Shown here: piece after piece, positions 26,812-36,829 of the stretch
Layout: the number at the start of each line of letters is the position of its first letter
How positions within the stretch are numbered: the stretch's first letter is position 1
NCBI RefSeq assembly: GCF_006337165.1
Contig: NZ_CP040896.1
Coordinates: 2,666,001 to 2,730,000, forward strand
Length of the DNA stretch: 64,000 nucleotides
Origin: Hymenobacter jejuensis
Lineage (GTDB): Bacteria > Bacteroidota > Bacteroidia > Cytophagales > Hymenobacteraceae
Direction: 5' to 3'
Translations under genes and position numbers: made by a program
Notes under the pieces: generated by a model
Databases searched by the model: none
What the model was told of the DNA's origin: nothing
The model's input: only the letters and a program-made list of their open reading frames with translations

Positions 26812-28314
26812 CTACGCTATTACGCGCCGCGGCCGCTCGGTCAGGAAAAGCAACCCCGCAAATCCCGCACAGATCAGCAGGTGCACAGCGTGGCGCAGCC
26901 AGAAATCTGCGATGGGCAAATACCACGACACAGCCACCAGCCCGATGGCAAACAGCAGCCATACGCTGAGGCGCGCGACCGGATAAGGGATCGGGAAATG
27001 CCTTTCGCCGAGCCACCAGCACACCGCGGCCATCGTAAAGTAGCAGGCCAGCGTGGTGATGGCGCTGCCCGTGTAGCCCAGCAGCGGAATCAGCAGAAAG
27101 TTGAGCGCAATGGTCAGGATGGCCCCGCCGAAAGCGATGTAGGTGCCGAAATACGTTTTGTCGGTTAGCTTAAACCACACCGACAGGTTGTAATAGACCC
27201 CCAGGAACAAGTTGGCTAACAGCAAGATAGGCACGACGCCAATGCCTTCGCGATATTCGGGCCGGCGCAGAAAAATTGGGGCCAAATCTTCCAGATTGAC
27301 GCTGATAACCACAAAAATCAGGGCGCAGCACAGCGTAAACCACTTCAGAACCAGCGCAAAAGTCGTAGGCGAGTTCTTTTCGGTGCTTTGGGCAAAGAAA
27401 AACGGCTCAGCCGCGTAGCGAAACGCCTGAATCACGAGGGACATGAAGATGCTCAGCTTGTAGCAAGCGCCGTAAATACCCACCGCCGCCAAGTTGCTTT
27501 TGCCCGGATAGAAGCCCTGCGGCAGCCACGAGCCCAGCAGAATCCGGTCGAGGGTTTCGTTTACCATGCCCGCTAATCCCATCAGCATCAGGGGGTAAGC
27601 GTAGCGCAGCATGGGCCGCAGGGGCTCCAGATTTAGCTGGAATCGGAAGTCGGTCAGCTCGCGCCACAGCAGCACCAAGGTGAGGCCGCTGGCAAACAGG
27701 TTCGACAGAAATACATACCCTACGCCCAACGTCGGATCGTATAGTCGCTCGATCAGAGGGCGCAGTCCCGTCAGGTATTTGCCCGCTACCACATCCGGGC
27801 ACAGTACGATAAAGAACAGATTAAGAAGCACATAAGTCAAAATATTGGCCAGCTTGATGGCCGCAAATTTTCGCGCTTTGTTCTCCAATCGAAGCCGGGC
27901 AAAAGGAATCGCGGCTACGGCATCCATTCCCAAAATCAGGGCCACCCATATGGCGTAGCGCTCGTTGCCAGGTGGCAAGCTCATCAGGCGCATTAGCGGG
28001 GCCGCTAGCAGGGCCAGCAGAAGCGTGAGCAGCACACTGCTGGCCAGCAGCATACTCAACACCCGGTCGTAGAGCAGTTTTCGGTCGGTGCCGGGGCGGT
28101 TGGCAAACCGGAAATACGTCGTTTCCATGCCGTAGGTAAACACGACGTTTAGAAACGACACGTACGCGTACAGCCCCGTCACGATCCCGTATTGAGCCGC
28201 TACAAACCGACCCGTGTACATGGGCACCAGCAAATAGGAGAGCACACGGCCCACGATGCTGCTAATGCCGTACACGGCCGTCTGCCCGGCCAAGCGCTTG
28301 GCTATTGAACTCAC
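26812..28314 (-). CDS. Polysaccharide/lipid flippase of the MOP superfamily (Wzx-like)
   Basis: The protein is 500 residues with about 14 hydrophobic segments and almost no soluble domains. The N terminus GQTAVYGISSIVGRVLSYLLVPMYTGRF is the typical start of oligosaccharide flippases and MurJ/Wzx relatives, with the conserved YGMETTYFRFAN region after it. These proteins flip lipid-linked sugars across the inner membrane. It is the first gene of the flippase-dut-nucleotidyltransferase-TPR-DUF4292-EnvC-like unit. Whether its substrate is a surface polysaccharide or a wall precursor cannot be told from sequence. Confidence 0.9.
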   Translation of the reverse strand: MSSIAKRLAGQTAVYGISSIVGRVLSYLLVPMYTGRFVAAQYGIVTGLYAYVSFLNVVFTYGMETTYFRFANRPGTDRKLLYDRVLSMLLASSVLLTLLLALLAAPLMRLMSLPPGNERYAIWVALILGMDAVAAIPFARLRLENKARKFAAIKLANILTYVLLNLFFIVLCPDVVAGKYLTGLRPLIERLYDPTLGVGYVFLSNLFASGLTLVLLWRELTDFRFQLNLEPLRPMLRYAYPLMLMGLAGMVNETLDRILLGSWLPQGFYPGKSNLAAVGIYGACYKLSIFMSLVIQAFRYAAEPFFFAQSTEKNSPTTFALVLKWFTLCCALIFVVISVNLEDLAPIFLRRPEYREGIGVVPILLLANLFLGVYYNLSVWFKLTDKTYFGTYIAFGGAILTIALNFLLIPLLGYTGSAITTLACYFTMAAVCWWLGERHFPIPYPVARLSVWLLFAIGLVAVSWYLPIADFWLRHAVHLLICAGFAGLLFLTERPRRVIA

Positions 28315-28420
28315 TATGAACTACTTACGGATTTAAAATAAATATTTTGTATCTGTCTGTATATCAAATAGATACAAATGGGGCTGCCGAGGCGAAACAT
28401 CGCCCAGCCCTAAGTACGGC

Positions 28421-29209
28421 TTATGCGCCTTTGAATGCGGCCGGCCGCTTTTCGAGGAATGCCTGCGTGCCCTCGCGAAAATCTTCGGACCCAAAGCAGC
28501 GGCTGAACGAATTGGCTTCCGTCTGATAACCGTGTTTTTCTTCATCGTAATACGCATTCACACAGTCGATTACCATGCCGATGGCCAACGGTGCTTTGCT
28601 GAGAATGCGCTTGAGCAACTGTTCGCAGAAGGGCAACAGCTCGGCAGCCGGCACTACATGGTTGGCGAGCCCCAGGCGGTGCGCTTCGTCGGCCTTGATC
28701 TGGTCGCCGGTCATCATCAGTTCTAGGGCTTTGGCTTTGCCCACTAGCTGCGTCAGACGCTGCGTACCGCCATAGCCCGGAATCAGGCCCAGATTTACTT
28801 CGGGCTGGCCAAAACGGGCATTTTCGGAAGCCACGCGCAGGTGACAGGCCATTGCTAGCTCGCAGCCACCGCCCAGCGCAAACCCATTAACGGCCGCAAT
28901 GACGGGCTTGGTGCTCTCCTCGATCATGCAGAACGCTTCTTGGCCTCGTTCGGCCACGCGCCGGCCCGCAATCTCGTTCAAGTCGGCGAGCTCGGCAATG
29001 TCGGCACCGGCCACGAACGCCTTTTCGCCGCTGCCCGTCAAGATGATGCCCCGCACGGCAGCATCGTCGAGGGCTTCCTGAAAGCTTTGCCGGATTTCCT
29101 CGATGGTGGCCGCATTCAGGGCGTTGAGTTTGATAGGGCGGTTGAGGGTGATGGTCAGAATGCCCGTGGCAGAATCCAGAGCGAGCAGCAGATTTTCGTA
29201 GGAGGCCAT
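28421..29209 (-). CDS. Enoyl-CoA hydratase/isomerase family protein
   Basis: The 262-residue protein starts at MASYENLLL (complement of 29207-29209), just downstream of a -7 box. It has the crotonase signatures: NRPIKLNALNAATIEEI, GEKAFVAGADIAEL (oxyanion hole), and AVNGFALGGGCELAMACHLRVAS. The two glutamates expected for hydratases are present (E in GGCELAMACH and in RFGQPEVNLGLIPGYGGTQRL). It probably hydrates a short-chain enoyl-CoA in beta-oxidation or branched-chain acid breakdown. It is not beside other fatty-acid genes, so the pathway is open. Confidence 0.9.
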   Translation of the reverse strand: MASYENLLLALDSATGILTITLNRPIKLNALNAATIEEIRQSFQEALDDAAVRGIILTGSGEKAFVAGADIAELADLNEIAGRRVAERGQEAFCMIEESTKPVIAAVNGFALGGGCELAMACHLRVASENARFGQPEVNLGLIPGYGGTQRLTQLVGKAKALELMMTGDQIKADEAHRLGLANHVVPAAELLPFCEQLLKRILSKAPLAIGMVIDCVNAYYDEEKHGYQTEANSFSRCFGSEDFREGTQAFLEKRPAAFKGA

Positions 29210-29237
29210 GCAGAAGCGGAAGGTTGTGGAAAGGCCG

Positions 29238-29245
29238 CAAAGATA
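29238..29245 (-). promoter_or_regulatory. -7 box for the enoyl-CoA hydratase gene
   Basis: The complement reads TATCTTTG, a TAnnTTTG match 29 bases before the ATG. No clear -33 element. Confidence 0.4.
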
Positions 29246-29493
29246 GCGCAAAACGCGTTGGCCTGTCCGAAGCGCTCCACCCAGACAAAAGCCCGTGTGA
29301 GCGCCGGGGCAGCCTTTTTGCTTTAGCAAGCAGCGATTTTCGGGAGAATTATTGTCCGCCAAGTCTCAATATTTACGACTCGAGCAGTTAACTCTGCTAA
29401 ACCGGTGAGCCAAGTCGTAAGAATTGATACATTTTTTATTATATATTGACCCATTGATTTCTCCTTTTTCCACATTTAAAAACCGTTCGAATT

Positions 29494-29919
29494 ATGGGTC
29501 TTTTTTCCGAATTCAAAGAGTTCGTTTCGCGCGGCAACGTGCTGGATTTAGCTGTCGGCGTGATTATTGGAGCGGCCTTCGGCAAGATCGTGACTTCGTT
29601 GGTCGACGATATCCTGATGCCGATTCTGGGTAAAATCAGCGGAGGGCATGATTTCTCCGATTTATTCGTTTCGCTGGACGGCACCACGTACGCCTCTTTG
29701 AAACAAGCCAAAGATGCGGGTGCAGCTACCTTGAACTACGGCCTGTTTCTGAACGCAGTGCTCAACTTCCTCATTATTGCGTTCTGTATCTTCCTGATCG
29801 TGCAGGCGGCCAATAAGCTGCGCCGCAAACCCGATCCGGCACCGGAAGCCGAACCAGCGCCAACAAAAGACCAGATTCTGCTCATGGAAATCCGGGATTC
29901 TCTGCGCACCCGGGTTTAG
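29494..29919 (+). CDS. mscL: Large-conductance mechanosensitive channel MscL
   Basis: The 141-residue protein has the full MscL layout: N-terminal amphipathic helix [17 protein letters not shown]1 [28 protein letters not shown], a periplasmic loop (about 45-80), TM2 [22 protein letters not shown], and a C-terminal charged helix after a Pro/Glu-rich linker. The pentameric channel opens under membrane tension and releases solutes on osmotic downshock. It is monocistronic with an AT-rich upstream region. Confidence 0.96.
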   Translation: MGLFSEFKEFVSRGNVLDLAVGVIIGAAFGKIVTSLVDDILMPILGKISGGHDFSDLFVSLDGTTYASLKQAKDAGAATLNYGLFLNAVLNFLIIAFCIFLIVQAANKLRRKPDPAPEAEPAPTKDQILLMEIRDSLRTRV

Positions 29920-30069
29920 CAGAAGGCCGCTAAATTAAGCCTCTGTGCGTCACTGGCTTAGTATTTGAACTAACTTCAAGGCCAAGTCGTTTCGCCCGCG
30001 AACCCGTACTGGTTGCCAAACTGCTTGCCCAGGCCGGCAGTTTGGCTTCTACTTTGCCTGATCTCGTTT

Positions 30070-30531
30070 ATGAAAAAATTGTTGGCGACTGCACTTCTGG
30101 TTGTTTCGGCTTTGTTGGCGCAGCAAGCGCATGCCCAAACGGCGATGGCGCCCGAGATTGGCACGCCGCCCGGCAGCCAGCCGAAAGAAACCAGTGCCCG
30201 AAAAAACAAGAAAGCTTCCGGCTCGGATATCGCGCGCATGCAGCGCCGTATGAGCATGAATCCTGATGAGGCCAAGCGCGATCAGCAACTCGAAATCTTG
30301 GAGGCGCGTTCGGGTGGGGGTACCGCCAATACGAGTTTTGGTCGGGGCTCGGGGCCTGCTCGGCAGTACGAAAAGAACTCCGGCGGCTTTGTGCTACGCA
30401 AGTTCAAAGACAAGCGGCGGGGCACGGCCCGCCAGAAGCGCGGCCAGTTGCATGCGGCTCCCGGCATCGACCCGAAAGGCAAGCCCTTAAAGCACAAAGT
30501 CAAATCCAAGAGCCACTTTCTATTCTTCTAG
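30070..30531 (+). CDS. Small basic exported protein, unknown function
   Basis: Starting at the ATG at 30070 gives 153 residues with the signal peptide MKKLLATALLVVSALLAQQAHA. The mature part is very rich in Lys, Arg, Gly and Ser (KETSARKNKKASGSDIARMQRRM, FVLRKFKDKRRGTARQKRGQ) and probably mostly unfolded, with predicted net positive charge. I do not recognise a family. It may bind an anionic partner such as DNA, lipopolysaccharide or wall polymer, but that is a guess. A terminator follows 35 bases after the stop. Confidence 0.75.
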   Translation: MKKLLATALLVVSALLAQQAHAQTAMAPEIGTPPGSQPKETSARKNKKASGSDIARMQRRMSMNPDEAKRDQQLEILEARSGGGTANTSFGRGSGPARQYEKNSGGFVLRKFKDKRRGTARQKRGQLHAAPGIDPKGKPLKHKVKSKSHFLFF

Positions 30532-30564
30532 ACCAGCAAGTGTTTCTTAATCAAGCTGTTATAA

Positions 30565-30597
30565 AAAAAGCCCCGGTGCAACGCTCCGGGGCTTTTT
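30565..30597. terminator. Intrinsic terminator, usable in both directions
   Basis: Arms AAAAAGCCCCGG (30565-30576) and CCGGGGCTTTTT (30586-30597) are exact complements with a 9-base loop. Confidence 0.85.
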
Positions 30598-30764
30598 GCT
30601 TCTTCAGTGCAGTCGAGGCCACCGTTCGCCCCCGATGCCTGAAGAGAGGAGGTAGCCATTACGGCAATAATTTAAGTGGCTAAATCAAGTGAGTATAGTG
30701 CGTAAAACATGGGTCTGTACGTAACAAACTGTCTTGGTCGACAAGCTGTAAGCAAATAAAATGC

Positions 30765-30807
30765 GGCCATGACGCTTCCTTACTAAATATAAGGAAGCGT
30801 CATGGCC
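30765..30807 (-). terminator. Perfect 18-bp inverted repeat, probable terminator of the OmpA-like gene
   Basis: Arms 30765-30782 and 30790-30807 are exact complements around a 7-base loop. On the minus strand the stem is followed by GCATTTTATTT, so it may end transcription 90 bases after the OmpA-like stop. The stretch 30598-30895 otherwise holds no gene that I can see. Confidence 0.6.
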
Positions 30808-30895
30808 AAGACTGGTAACGCATCGCAACTGCCTGCGGCATAAATCGCTGTTTCAGTACCTCGTCGTAATCACTTACAATTTTATATAAAATTAT

Positions 30896-31420
30896 TCATA
30901 GTTTAACAAATTCTACCCGTTGATTTAATTGATTCATCTCCTCGGAGTTGTCTGTACTGAGCGGTTGGGCCTCGCCGATGCCTTTGGCTTTCAGCCGAGT
31001 CGCCGCGATTCCATTCTTAACTAAGGCTGCCCGCACAACATCGGCTCGTTGTTGCGCAAGAGCCAAGCTAGCGGTAGCATTGCCAGTCCGGAGCGTATGG
31101 GCTTCGATGCTCAGGCGCAAGTCGGGCTGTTGTTGCAGCAAGCGCGTTAGTTCAGTGAGCATCGAATAGCTGTCGGGCAACAGCGTTGCGGTATTGGGCT
31201 CAAACTGAATACGATAGGAGACTAGGCGTCCTTCAGTCAGAAGCGCGCGGTGGTAGTCATCGGTTTTTTCGGCCACTTTGCGATCGATGGCCTCGTCAAT
31301 CTTGCGCGCCGCCACCCGGTTAGCCGCCCGATCGACGGCCGCATTCAAAAGGCCAAACTGTGCCGAACTGTTCAAAGGCAAGGCCAGCAACGCCAGAATT
31401 GCAAACAGAAGCTTTTTCAT
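30896..31420 (-). CDS. OmpA-like C-terminal domain protein
   Basis: A 174-residue protein with a signal peptide (1-20). A helical segment (about 25-55, AAVDRAANRVAARKIDEAIDRKVAEK) leads to an OmpA-like domain (about 65-174; VSYRIQFEPNTATLLPDSYSMLTELTRLL, LSIEAHTLRTGNATASLALAQQRADVVRAAL, RLKAKGIGEAQPL). This domain normally grips the diaminopimelate side chain of peptidoglycan. Here the Asp of the usual HTD is replaced by Leu (EAHTLRTGN), while the Arg in QQRA is kept. No barrel precedes it, so it is a periplasmic protein and its wall binding may be weak or changed. Confidence 0.85.
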   Translation of the reverse strand: MKKLLFAILALLALPLNSSAQFGLLNAAVDRAANRVAARKIDEAIDRKVAEKTDDYHRALLTEGRLVSYRIQFEPNTATLLPDSYSMLTELTRLLQQQPDLRLSIEAHTLRTGNATASLALAQQRADVVRAALVKNGIAATRLKAKGIGEAQPLSTDNSEEMNQLNQRVEFVKL

Positions 31421-31483
31421 GCACGTAGAATTTTGTTCAATTGCTTGATTGTAAAATCGTTATGCGTTAGGCAGCCCAATGGG

Positions 31484-31855
31484 CTACAGGCTCGCAAACA
31501 GGCTTTGCGCTTTCAGGCCCAGTATTGGGATGGGTTTTTCCTGACCATTGATGGCCCCTAACAGCCCCAGCAACCAAAAGGCAAACAGTACCAGATACAG
31601 CGGCAGCATACACAGGCTGATTAGCCAGCCGATGAGTGGCACAAACATAAGTACTTGCAAACCAACGTACAGCGCGAACCCGGTGAGCAGAAGCAGCGCA
31701 TTTTGCCGCAAGTGAAAAGCTGCAAGAGGCGAGCGTTCTTCTTTGTTGAGAAAATAGCTTACCAGCCATCCGACCACCGTGAGATAGCTGACAATGGCGA
31801 GCAAGCGACCCTGATCGGAAGCAGTTGAGGAAGAAGGTGTTGGCGTTGGTTCCAT
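31484..31855 (-). CDS. DUF4870-type small membrane protein
   Basis: Starting at MEPTPTPSSS (complement of 31853-31855) gives 123 residues with three hydrophobic helices (about 20-36, 45-75 and 78-105). The LAIVSYLTVVGWLVSYFLNKEERSPLAAFHLRQNAL stretch is characteristic of the DUF4870 family of bacterial four-helix/three-helix membrane proteins. No function is established. The longer in-frame extension upstream overlaps the next lipoprotein gene and has no conserved content. Confidence 0.85.
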   Translation of the reverse strand: MEPTPTPSSSTASDQGRLLAIVSYLTVVGWLVSYFLNKEERSPLAAFHLRQNALLLLTGFALYVGLQVLMFVPLIGWLISLCMLPLYLVLFAFWLLGLLGAINGQEKPIPILGLKAQSLFASL

Positions 31856-31908
31856 GGGAGTAACGTGTGGGCTATAGGATACAGGAAAAGTGAGTAGCCA
31901 AGCTTCAA

Positions 31909-32550
31909 CTACAGCTTGGCTAATGCATTGAGGTTGATGTTCTTGGCTACTGCCTTCACAAAATCTGTGTTGTCCTGACCAGTTGACTCGACGGCGACGA
32001 AAAAACGGTCGCCCACGCCGAGGGCCACAGAAGCCTTTTTGTCCTTTTTCTGCAGCGTTTCCCAACCCTTCACCTCAGGAATGCCGAGGTCGCAGCCACG
32101 CATCATTTCGTCGTCGTTATCCTGCGAGAAGCCCGCCGACATCATGGCCGTAGCGCCCGCATACAGCGCGTTGGCGCCGTTGTAATCCACGAGTTGTACC
32201 TTCAGCTGCTGATCGCCTTTCCGGTATATCTGCTCGCAGGTGGAGTAGCTCAGCCCACCCATATTCACCGATTCGCCCTTAGGTGCTCCATCAGGCGTGA
32301 AGCCCTCAATACTGCCGGGGAGATATTTTTCTAACTCTTTGTAATGCAATGAGATAGTGTCGCCATGTGCAGCACGGAGCTTGCGTTTGGCTTCGGCTTT
32401 GTTCATTGCCTCGCCCATTTTCTCGGCAGCTTTGGTGGTCGTTGCTACGGCAGAGTAGGCATTTTTGGCTTCTTGCATCCGCTCGCCGCAGCTTGCTAGC
32501 AGCGGCAGCAAGGCAAGGGCCATGCCCCAAAAAGCAAATGAGTTTTTCAT
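31909..32550 (-). CDS. Lipoprotein of unknown function
   Basis: A 213-residue protein with a lipoprotein signal LLPLLASC (cysteine 21). After an Ala/Lys/Glu-rich helix (about 24-60) comes a folded region with YKELEKYLPGSIEGFTPDGAPKGESVNMGGLSYSTCEQIY and VALGVGDRFFVAVESTGQDNTDFVKAVAKNINL. Two further cysteines (in YSTCEQ and RGCDLG) might form a disulphide. I do not recognise the family. It lies 53 bases upstream of the DUF4870 gene on the same strand. Confidence 0.75.
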   Translation of the reverse strand: MKNSFAFWGMALALLPLLASCGERMQEAKNAYSAVATTTKAAEKMGEAMNKAEAKRKLRAAHGDTISLHYKELEKYLPGSIEGFTPDGAPKGESVNMGGLSYSTCEQIYRKGDQQLKVQLVDYNGANALYAGATAMMSAGFSQDNDDEMMRGCDLGIPEVKGWETLQKKDKKASVALGVGDRFFVAVESTGQDNTDFVKAVAKNINLNALAKL

Positions 32551-32597
32551 GGCTGTGATGGTAAGAGTTAGTATGTAAATATTTGATTATAAACTAT

Positions 32598-33389
32598 TTA
32601 GAATTTTGCGGTAAGGCCCAGTTTCAAATAGCTCATGTCGTAGCCGAGCTCGGCAAAGCCCCCGATGTTGTCGGTGAAGAAGTAGCGGCCGCCCACGAAA
32701 ATGCCCGAGGTCAGGTAGGCACCGCCATACGAATTGTTGCGGCTGTTGAGCACGTCGTTGTAATAAGTGTCTTTGTAATGCTCCAAGCGCATACCCAACG
32801 TCACGCCTGCGTAGGTGTCGAGCTTAGGATTGGTCGTGAAATTGTAGTGATAGGTGCCGCGCGCGGCCACAATAATGTTGCTCCAAGTGGCTTTATAGCT
32901 GGTGCCCGGATAGTCGTAGTGATAGCCTTTGTAGCCGATGAGTCCGCCCACCCCGATGGTGCCAGGCCCTATTCCTTCCAAAAGGCCCCGCTCGGCCGAT
33001 ACGCTAATGGCCGGGGTTGACTTCAGCGAGCCGCCGTAGTATCCATACCCTAATCCCAGGCCTACGCCCAAGTTGACCATGGTAGTACCCTTGCGGAACA
33101 TCGACTCGCCGCCTTCCATGGCTTGTGTAGAAGGGTGAACAGCCGAGGTCAAAACACGGGTTGTTACCGTCGACGAGGAAGCCGTAGTAGAGGCAGGAGT
33201 TGAGGTTACAGCGATAGATTTGGTAGCGGGAGCTGGCTGAGTACTTGTTAGCGGCCGCGCAGCAGAAGTAGCTTTGGCTGGCGTAGTAGCCGTTTTAATA
33301 GGCGATTTATTGATAGTTTTAGTTTGTGCCAACGCGGGTGCGCTAGCCAGTGTAGCAAGTACCAGAAATGAAATGCTAAATGTTTTCAT
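32598..33389 (-). CDS. Outer-membrane beta-barrel protein
   Basis: Starting at MKTFSISFLVLATLASAPALAQ (complement of 33387-33389) gives 263 residues. The signal peptide is followed by a Thr/Ala/Ser/Pro-rich disordered stretch (about 23-100) and then a barrel of alternating hydrophobic strands (about 105-263; MVNLGVGLGLGYGYYGG, GTYHYNFTTNPKLDTYAGVTLGMRL, IFVGGRYFFTDNIGGFAELGYDMSYLKLGLTAKF). The C-terminal Phe is the usual BAM signal. It resembles the small OmpW/OmpX-like or DUF6089-like barrels of Bacteroidetes. No transport role can be assigned. Confidence 0.82.
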   Translation of the reverse strand: MKTFSISFLVLATLASAPALAQTKTINKSPIKTATTPAKATSAARPLTSTQPAPATKSIAVTSTPASTTASSSTVTTRVLTSAVHPSTQAMEGGESMFRKGTTMVNLGVGLGLGYGYYGGSLKSTPAISVSAERGLLEGIGPGTIGVGGLIGYKGYHYDYPGTSYKATWSNIIVAARGTYHYNFTTNPKLDTYAGVTLGMRLEHYKDTYYNDVLNSRNNSYGGAYLTSGIFVGGRYFFTDNIGGFAELGYDMSYLKLGLTAKF

Positions 33390-33536
33390 AGAGGGAATGA
33401 GGTTGGAGGAAAGCAGGTTAGGGTTGCTCAGGTGCAATTTGTTCCTGATTTGATACAAAACTAGCTTGAGTGCGGCGCCGGATGCAATAGCATGATGATG
33501 TGATCGTACTGCCGAAAAGAAAGCCTACAGAACGCA

Positions 33537-33568
33537 AAAAGCCCCGACCATTACTGGCCGGGGCTTTT
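33537..33568. terminator. Terminator after infB
   Basis: GCCCCGACC (33541-33549) pairs with GGCCGGGGC (33556-33564) with one mismatch; A and T runs flank both sides. It lies 23 bases after the infB stop and also faces the barrel gene's upstream region. Confidence 0.75.
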
Positions 33569-33590
33569 GCCCTTACAAAAGATGTGAGGT

Positions 33591-36500
33591 TTATAGAGTA
33601 CGCTTCACTTCTTTTTCTTCGAAACCTTCGATGTTGTCGCCTTCGCGCAAGTCGTTGAAGTTCTTCACCGAAATACCGCACTCGTAGCCTTGGCGTACTT
33701 CCGACACGTCGTCTTTGTAGCGCTTCAGAGCCTGGATTTCGCCGGAGTAAACCACGATGCCGTCGCGCACCACGCGCACTTTGGTATTGCGCGTAAACGA
33801 GCCCTCCGTTACCATACAGCCTGCAATGCTGCCGACTTTGGTAATGTTGAACACCTGGCGAACCTCGGCGTTGGCTACCACTACTTCCTGCACCGTTGGG
33901 GCCAGCATACCTTCCATGGCATCCTTCACCTCGTTGATGGCATTGTAGATGATCGAGTAGAGGCGGATGTCAATCTGCTCTTGCTCAGCCAGTTTGCGTG
34001 CGCTTTGCGAAGGACGTACCTGGAAACCAATGATGATTGCGTCGGAAGCCGAAGCCAGCAACACGTCCGATTCGGAGATGGCGCCAACCCCTTTGGAGAG
34101 GATGTTGACTTTCACTTCCGGCGTTGACAGCTTGAGCAGCGAGTCGGAGAGTGCTTCTACCGAGCCGTCCACGTCGCCTTTCACAATTACATTCAGCTCT
34201 TTGAACGAGCCAATAGCCAAACGACGGCCAATTTCGTCCAGTGTGATGTGCTTCTTGGTGCGCATGCTCTGCTCACGCGACAGTTGCTGACGTTGCGTGG
34301 CAAGTTCGCGGGCTTCGCGCTCCGTTTCCATTACCACGATTTTGTCACCCGCCTGCGGTGCACCCGTCAAGCCCAGGACCTGCACCGGAGTGGAGGGACC
34401 CGCAACTTTCATCTTCTTACCACGATGATCGGTCATGGCCTTTACGCGGCCGTAGTGCGGACCAGCCAGCACGATGTCGCCCACATTCAGGGTGCCGGTT
34501 TGCACCAGCACTGTGGTTACATAACCCCGGCCTTTGTCAAGCGAGGCCTCAACCACGGTGCCTATCGCATTGCGCTCAGGGTTGGCTTTCAACTCAAGGA
34601 GTTCAGCTTCCAGTAGTACCTTTTCGAGTAGGTCTTCGACGCCAAGGCCCGATTTAGCCGACACTTCCTGTGACTGATATTTACCGCCCCATTCTTCTAC
34701 CAGAATGTTAATTTGGGAAAGCTCCTCGCGGATCTTTTCGGGGTTGGCGGCAGGCTTGTCAATCTTGTTGAGCGCAATAATTATCGGAACACCAGCCGCT
34801 TGTGCGTGGTTGATGGCTTCCTTGGTTTGCGGCATTACCGAGTCATCGGCAGCTACCACAATGATGGCAATGTCCGTAACCTTGGCACCGCGAGCACGCA
34901 TGGCCGTAAAGGCCTCGTGACCAGGCGTATCCAGGAAAGTAACTCGTTTGCCGGAAGAGGTTTTAACCTCGTAGGCACCGATGTGCTGCGTAATACCGCC
35001 GGCTTCGCCTTTGGCAACCGTGGCATTGCGGATGTAGTCAAGCAACGATGTTTTGCCGTGGTCGACGTGGCCCATGATGGTCACGATTGGAGCGCGAGGT
35101 TGCAGATCCTCTTCAGCATCTTCAAGCCCTAAATCTACTTCCTCTTCTTCTGCAGAAAGGAATTCGACATCATAGCCAAACTCATCGGCAATGACCGTAA
35201 TGGCTTCCGCATCAAGGCGCTGGTTGATGGACACGAACATGCCCATATTCAGACAAACCTTAATTACCTCATTCACAGATACATCCATCAGAGAAGCCAA
35301 GTCATTGGCCGAGATGAACTCCGTTACTTTAAGTGTCTTAGAGGCTAGCTCGCTTTGCTGACGAGCTAATTCGCTCGCTTCGGCAACACCGGCCCGCTTG
35401 TCGCGACGGTACTTGGCGCGGTTGGCTTGGCTGCCGCCGCGACCGCCGCTGAGTTTTGCCAGCGTAGCCTTGATTTGTTCTTGTATCTGCTTGTCGTTTT
35501 GCTCTGGCGTAGGCGCCACGCGCGGCGGAACGGGCTGACCACCGTGGGTGAGTGGGCGATTACCCTGTTGGCCTGACCCACCGGGGCGCGGTTGGCCACC
35601 GCGGTTTGGCTGATCCGGACGACCACCACTAGGGCGATTGCCTGGTTGCTGGCCACCGCCTTGCTGCTGACCACCGCCTTGTCCTGAAGGGCTAGCTCCA
35701 GGAGTAGGAATACGCTGCCGTTTCTTCTTGGCATCAGGGCTAAGACCGCTTTTGCGCACATCCGAAGAGGCTACTGGCCGGCGGTTGTTACTACCCCCAC
35801 CGCCACGGCGAGACGAATCTACAGGAAGCTCAATCTTGCCAAGAACTGTTAAGCCTTTCAGCTGATCAGCTTTCGCAACGATTGTGGCTTCTTCAGCTTG
35901 CGGAGCCGGAATAGGTTCAGGTGCAACAGGTGCAGTTGCTTGCGGCACGGGAGCTGGCTGCGGTTGCGGAGTGACTGGGGGTTGAGGTGCTGCTACAACT
36001 GGCTCAACTGGAGCTGCAGGAGTAGGTGCCGCTACTGGCTTGGCTTCTGCTACCGGTGCCACAACTTGTGGGGCAGGTGCAGGAGTAAGAGCCTGCTCAG
36101 GAACTGGTGTGGGCGCTGGGGCTGGCTTAGTTTCCGCAACAGGAACTGGTTGAGGAGCAGGGGCTGGCGCCGATGGAACTGCCTCTTGCACTGCTGCTGG
36201 AGCCGCTGGAGCGGGAGCAGCAGTTGGGCGAGGCGCTACGGGGCGGCCTTTGGCATCCAACTCAATTTTACCTAAAACCTTCAGGCCCGGCACTTTGGGT
36301 GCTTCTACTACGGGAGCAGGCGCCGCTGGCACCGGGGCAGAAGGAATTTCAGCGGCTGGTGCCGGCTGAGGAGCAGCGGGCTTGGCTTCCTCTGCAGGCT
36401 TCGGAGTAGCCGGCGCAGGCGCGGCTACGCTTCCGTTAGCTTTAGGAGCTACCGGTTCCGGACGGGGAGGAGTGACTTCTGCCTCATTCTGGCGCTTGGC

Positions 36501-36707
36501 CTGGCTGAGTTTCGAGGCCTCCATCTTGTCATGCGCCGACGACTCGAATGCTTTATTGAGCAGCGAAACCTGCTCCGCAGTCAACTTGGTTGTCGGTTTA
36601 TTTTCGACTTGGTGCCCTTTACCCGCCAGAAAATCCACAATTGTAGAGGTTCCAACGTTCAGGTCTTTGGCCGCCTGATTCAGCCGTTTGGTTGCTGCTT
36701 CCGCCAT
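33591..36707 (-). CDS. infB: Translation initiation factor IF-2
   Basis: The protein is 1038 residues from MAEAATKRL (complement of 36705-36707), which is preceded by a -7 box; the extra upstream codons are not conserved. An IF2_N domain (about 3-55) is followed by a long low-complexity part: Pro/Ala-rich to about 330, then Gly/Gln/Arg-rich to about 430, typical of Bacteroidetes IF-2. The GTPase has G1 GHVDHGKTS (about 545), G3 DTPGHEAF (about 590) and G4 NKID (about 645), followed by domains II to IV. IF-2 brings fMet-tRNA to the 30S subunit and drives subunit joining. It ends the rimP-nusA-infB cluster. Confidence 0.97.
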   Translation of the reverse strand: MAEAATKRLNQAAKDLNVGTSTIVDFLAGKGHQVENKPTTKLTAEQVSLLNKAFESSAHDKMEASKLSQAKRQNEAEVTPPRPEPVAPKANGSVAAPAPATPKPAEEAKPAAPQPAPAAEIPSAPVPAAPAPVVEAPKVPGLKVLGKIELDAKGRPVAPRPTAAPAPAAPAAVQEAVPSAPAPAPQPVPVAETKPAPAPTPVPEQALTPAPAPQVVAPVAEAKPVAAPTPAAPVEPVVAAPQPPVTPQPQPAPVPQATAPVAPEPIPAPQAEEATIVAKADQLKGLTVLGKIELPVDSSRRGGGGSNNRRPVASSDVRKSGLSPDAKKKRQRIPTPGASPSGQGGGQQQGGGQQPGNRPSGGRPDQPNRGGQPRPGGSGQQGNRPLTHGGQPVPPRVAPTPEQNDKQIQEQIKATLAKLSGGRGGSQANRAKYRRDKRAGVAEASELARQQSELASKTLKVTEFISANDLASLMDVSVNEVIKVCLNMGMFVSINQRLDAEAITVIADEFGYDVEFLSAEEEEVDLGLEDAEEDLQPRAPIVTIMGHVDHGKTSLLDYIRNATVAKGEAGGITQHIGAYEVKTSSGKRVTFLDTPGHEAFTAMRARGAKVTDIAIIVVAADDSVMPQTKEAINHAQAAGVPIIIALNKIDKPAANPEKIREELSQINILVEEWGGKYQSQEVSAKSGLGVEDLLEKVLLEAELLELKANPERNAIGTVVEASLDKGRGYVTTVLVQTGTLNVGDIVLAGPHYGRVKAMTDHRGKKMKVAGPSTPVQVLGLTGAPQAGDKIVVMETEREARELATQRQQLSREQSMRTKKHITLDEIGRRLAIGSFKELNVIVKGDVDGSVEALSDSLLKLSTPEVKVNILSKGVGAISESDVLLASASDAIIIGFQVRPSQSARKLAEQEQIDIRLYSIIYNAINEVKDAMEGMLAPTVQEVVVANAEVRQVFNITKVGSIAGCMVTEGSFTRNTKVRVVRDGIVVYSGEIQALKRYKDDVSEVRQGYECGISVKNFNDLREGDNIEGFEEKEVKRTL

Positions 36708-36740
36708 TCTATGCTCGCGAACGATACTCGTATTCAGTTG

Positions 36741-36748
36741 CAAAGGTA
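36741..36748 (-). promoter_or_regulatory. -7 box for infB
   Basis: The complement reads TACCTTTG (TAnnTTTG), 34 bases before the infB ATG and inside the nusA-infB gap. It suggests an extra promoter for infB. No good -33 element. Confidence 0.4.
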
Positions 36749-36829
36749 CTATTTTAAATCTTGCCGAACGGCGTGTGGTCGCGCCGTTTAGCACGATTTA
36801 ACGCCCTTGCTGGACCGGCCGCCGCGCAC

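Noticed and set aside
30765..30807. 18-bp inverted repeat as an end of a mobile element
   Set aside because: It is a single compact hairpin without a partner copy or target duplication in the window and is better explained as a terminator.
33690..36794. Antisense frames over infB and frames through the Pro/Ala-rich region
   Set aside because: They result from the low-complexity coding sequence of infB and show no independent features.
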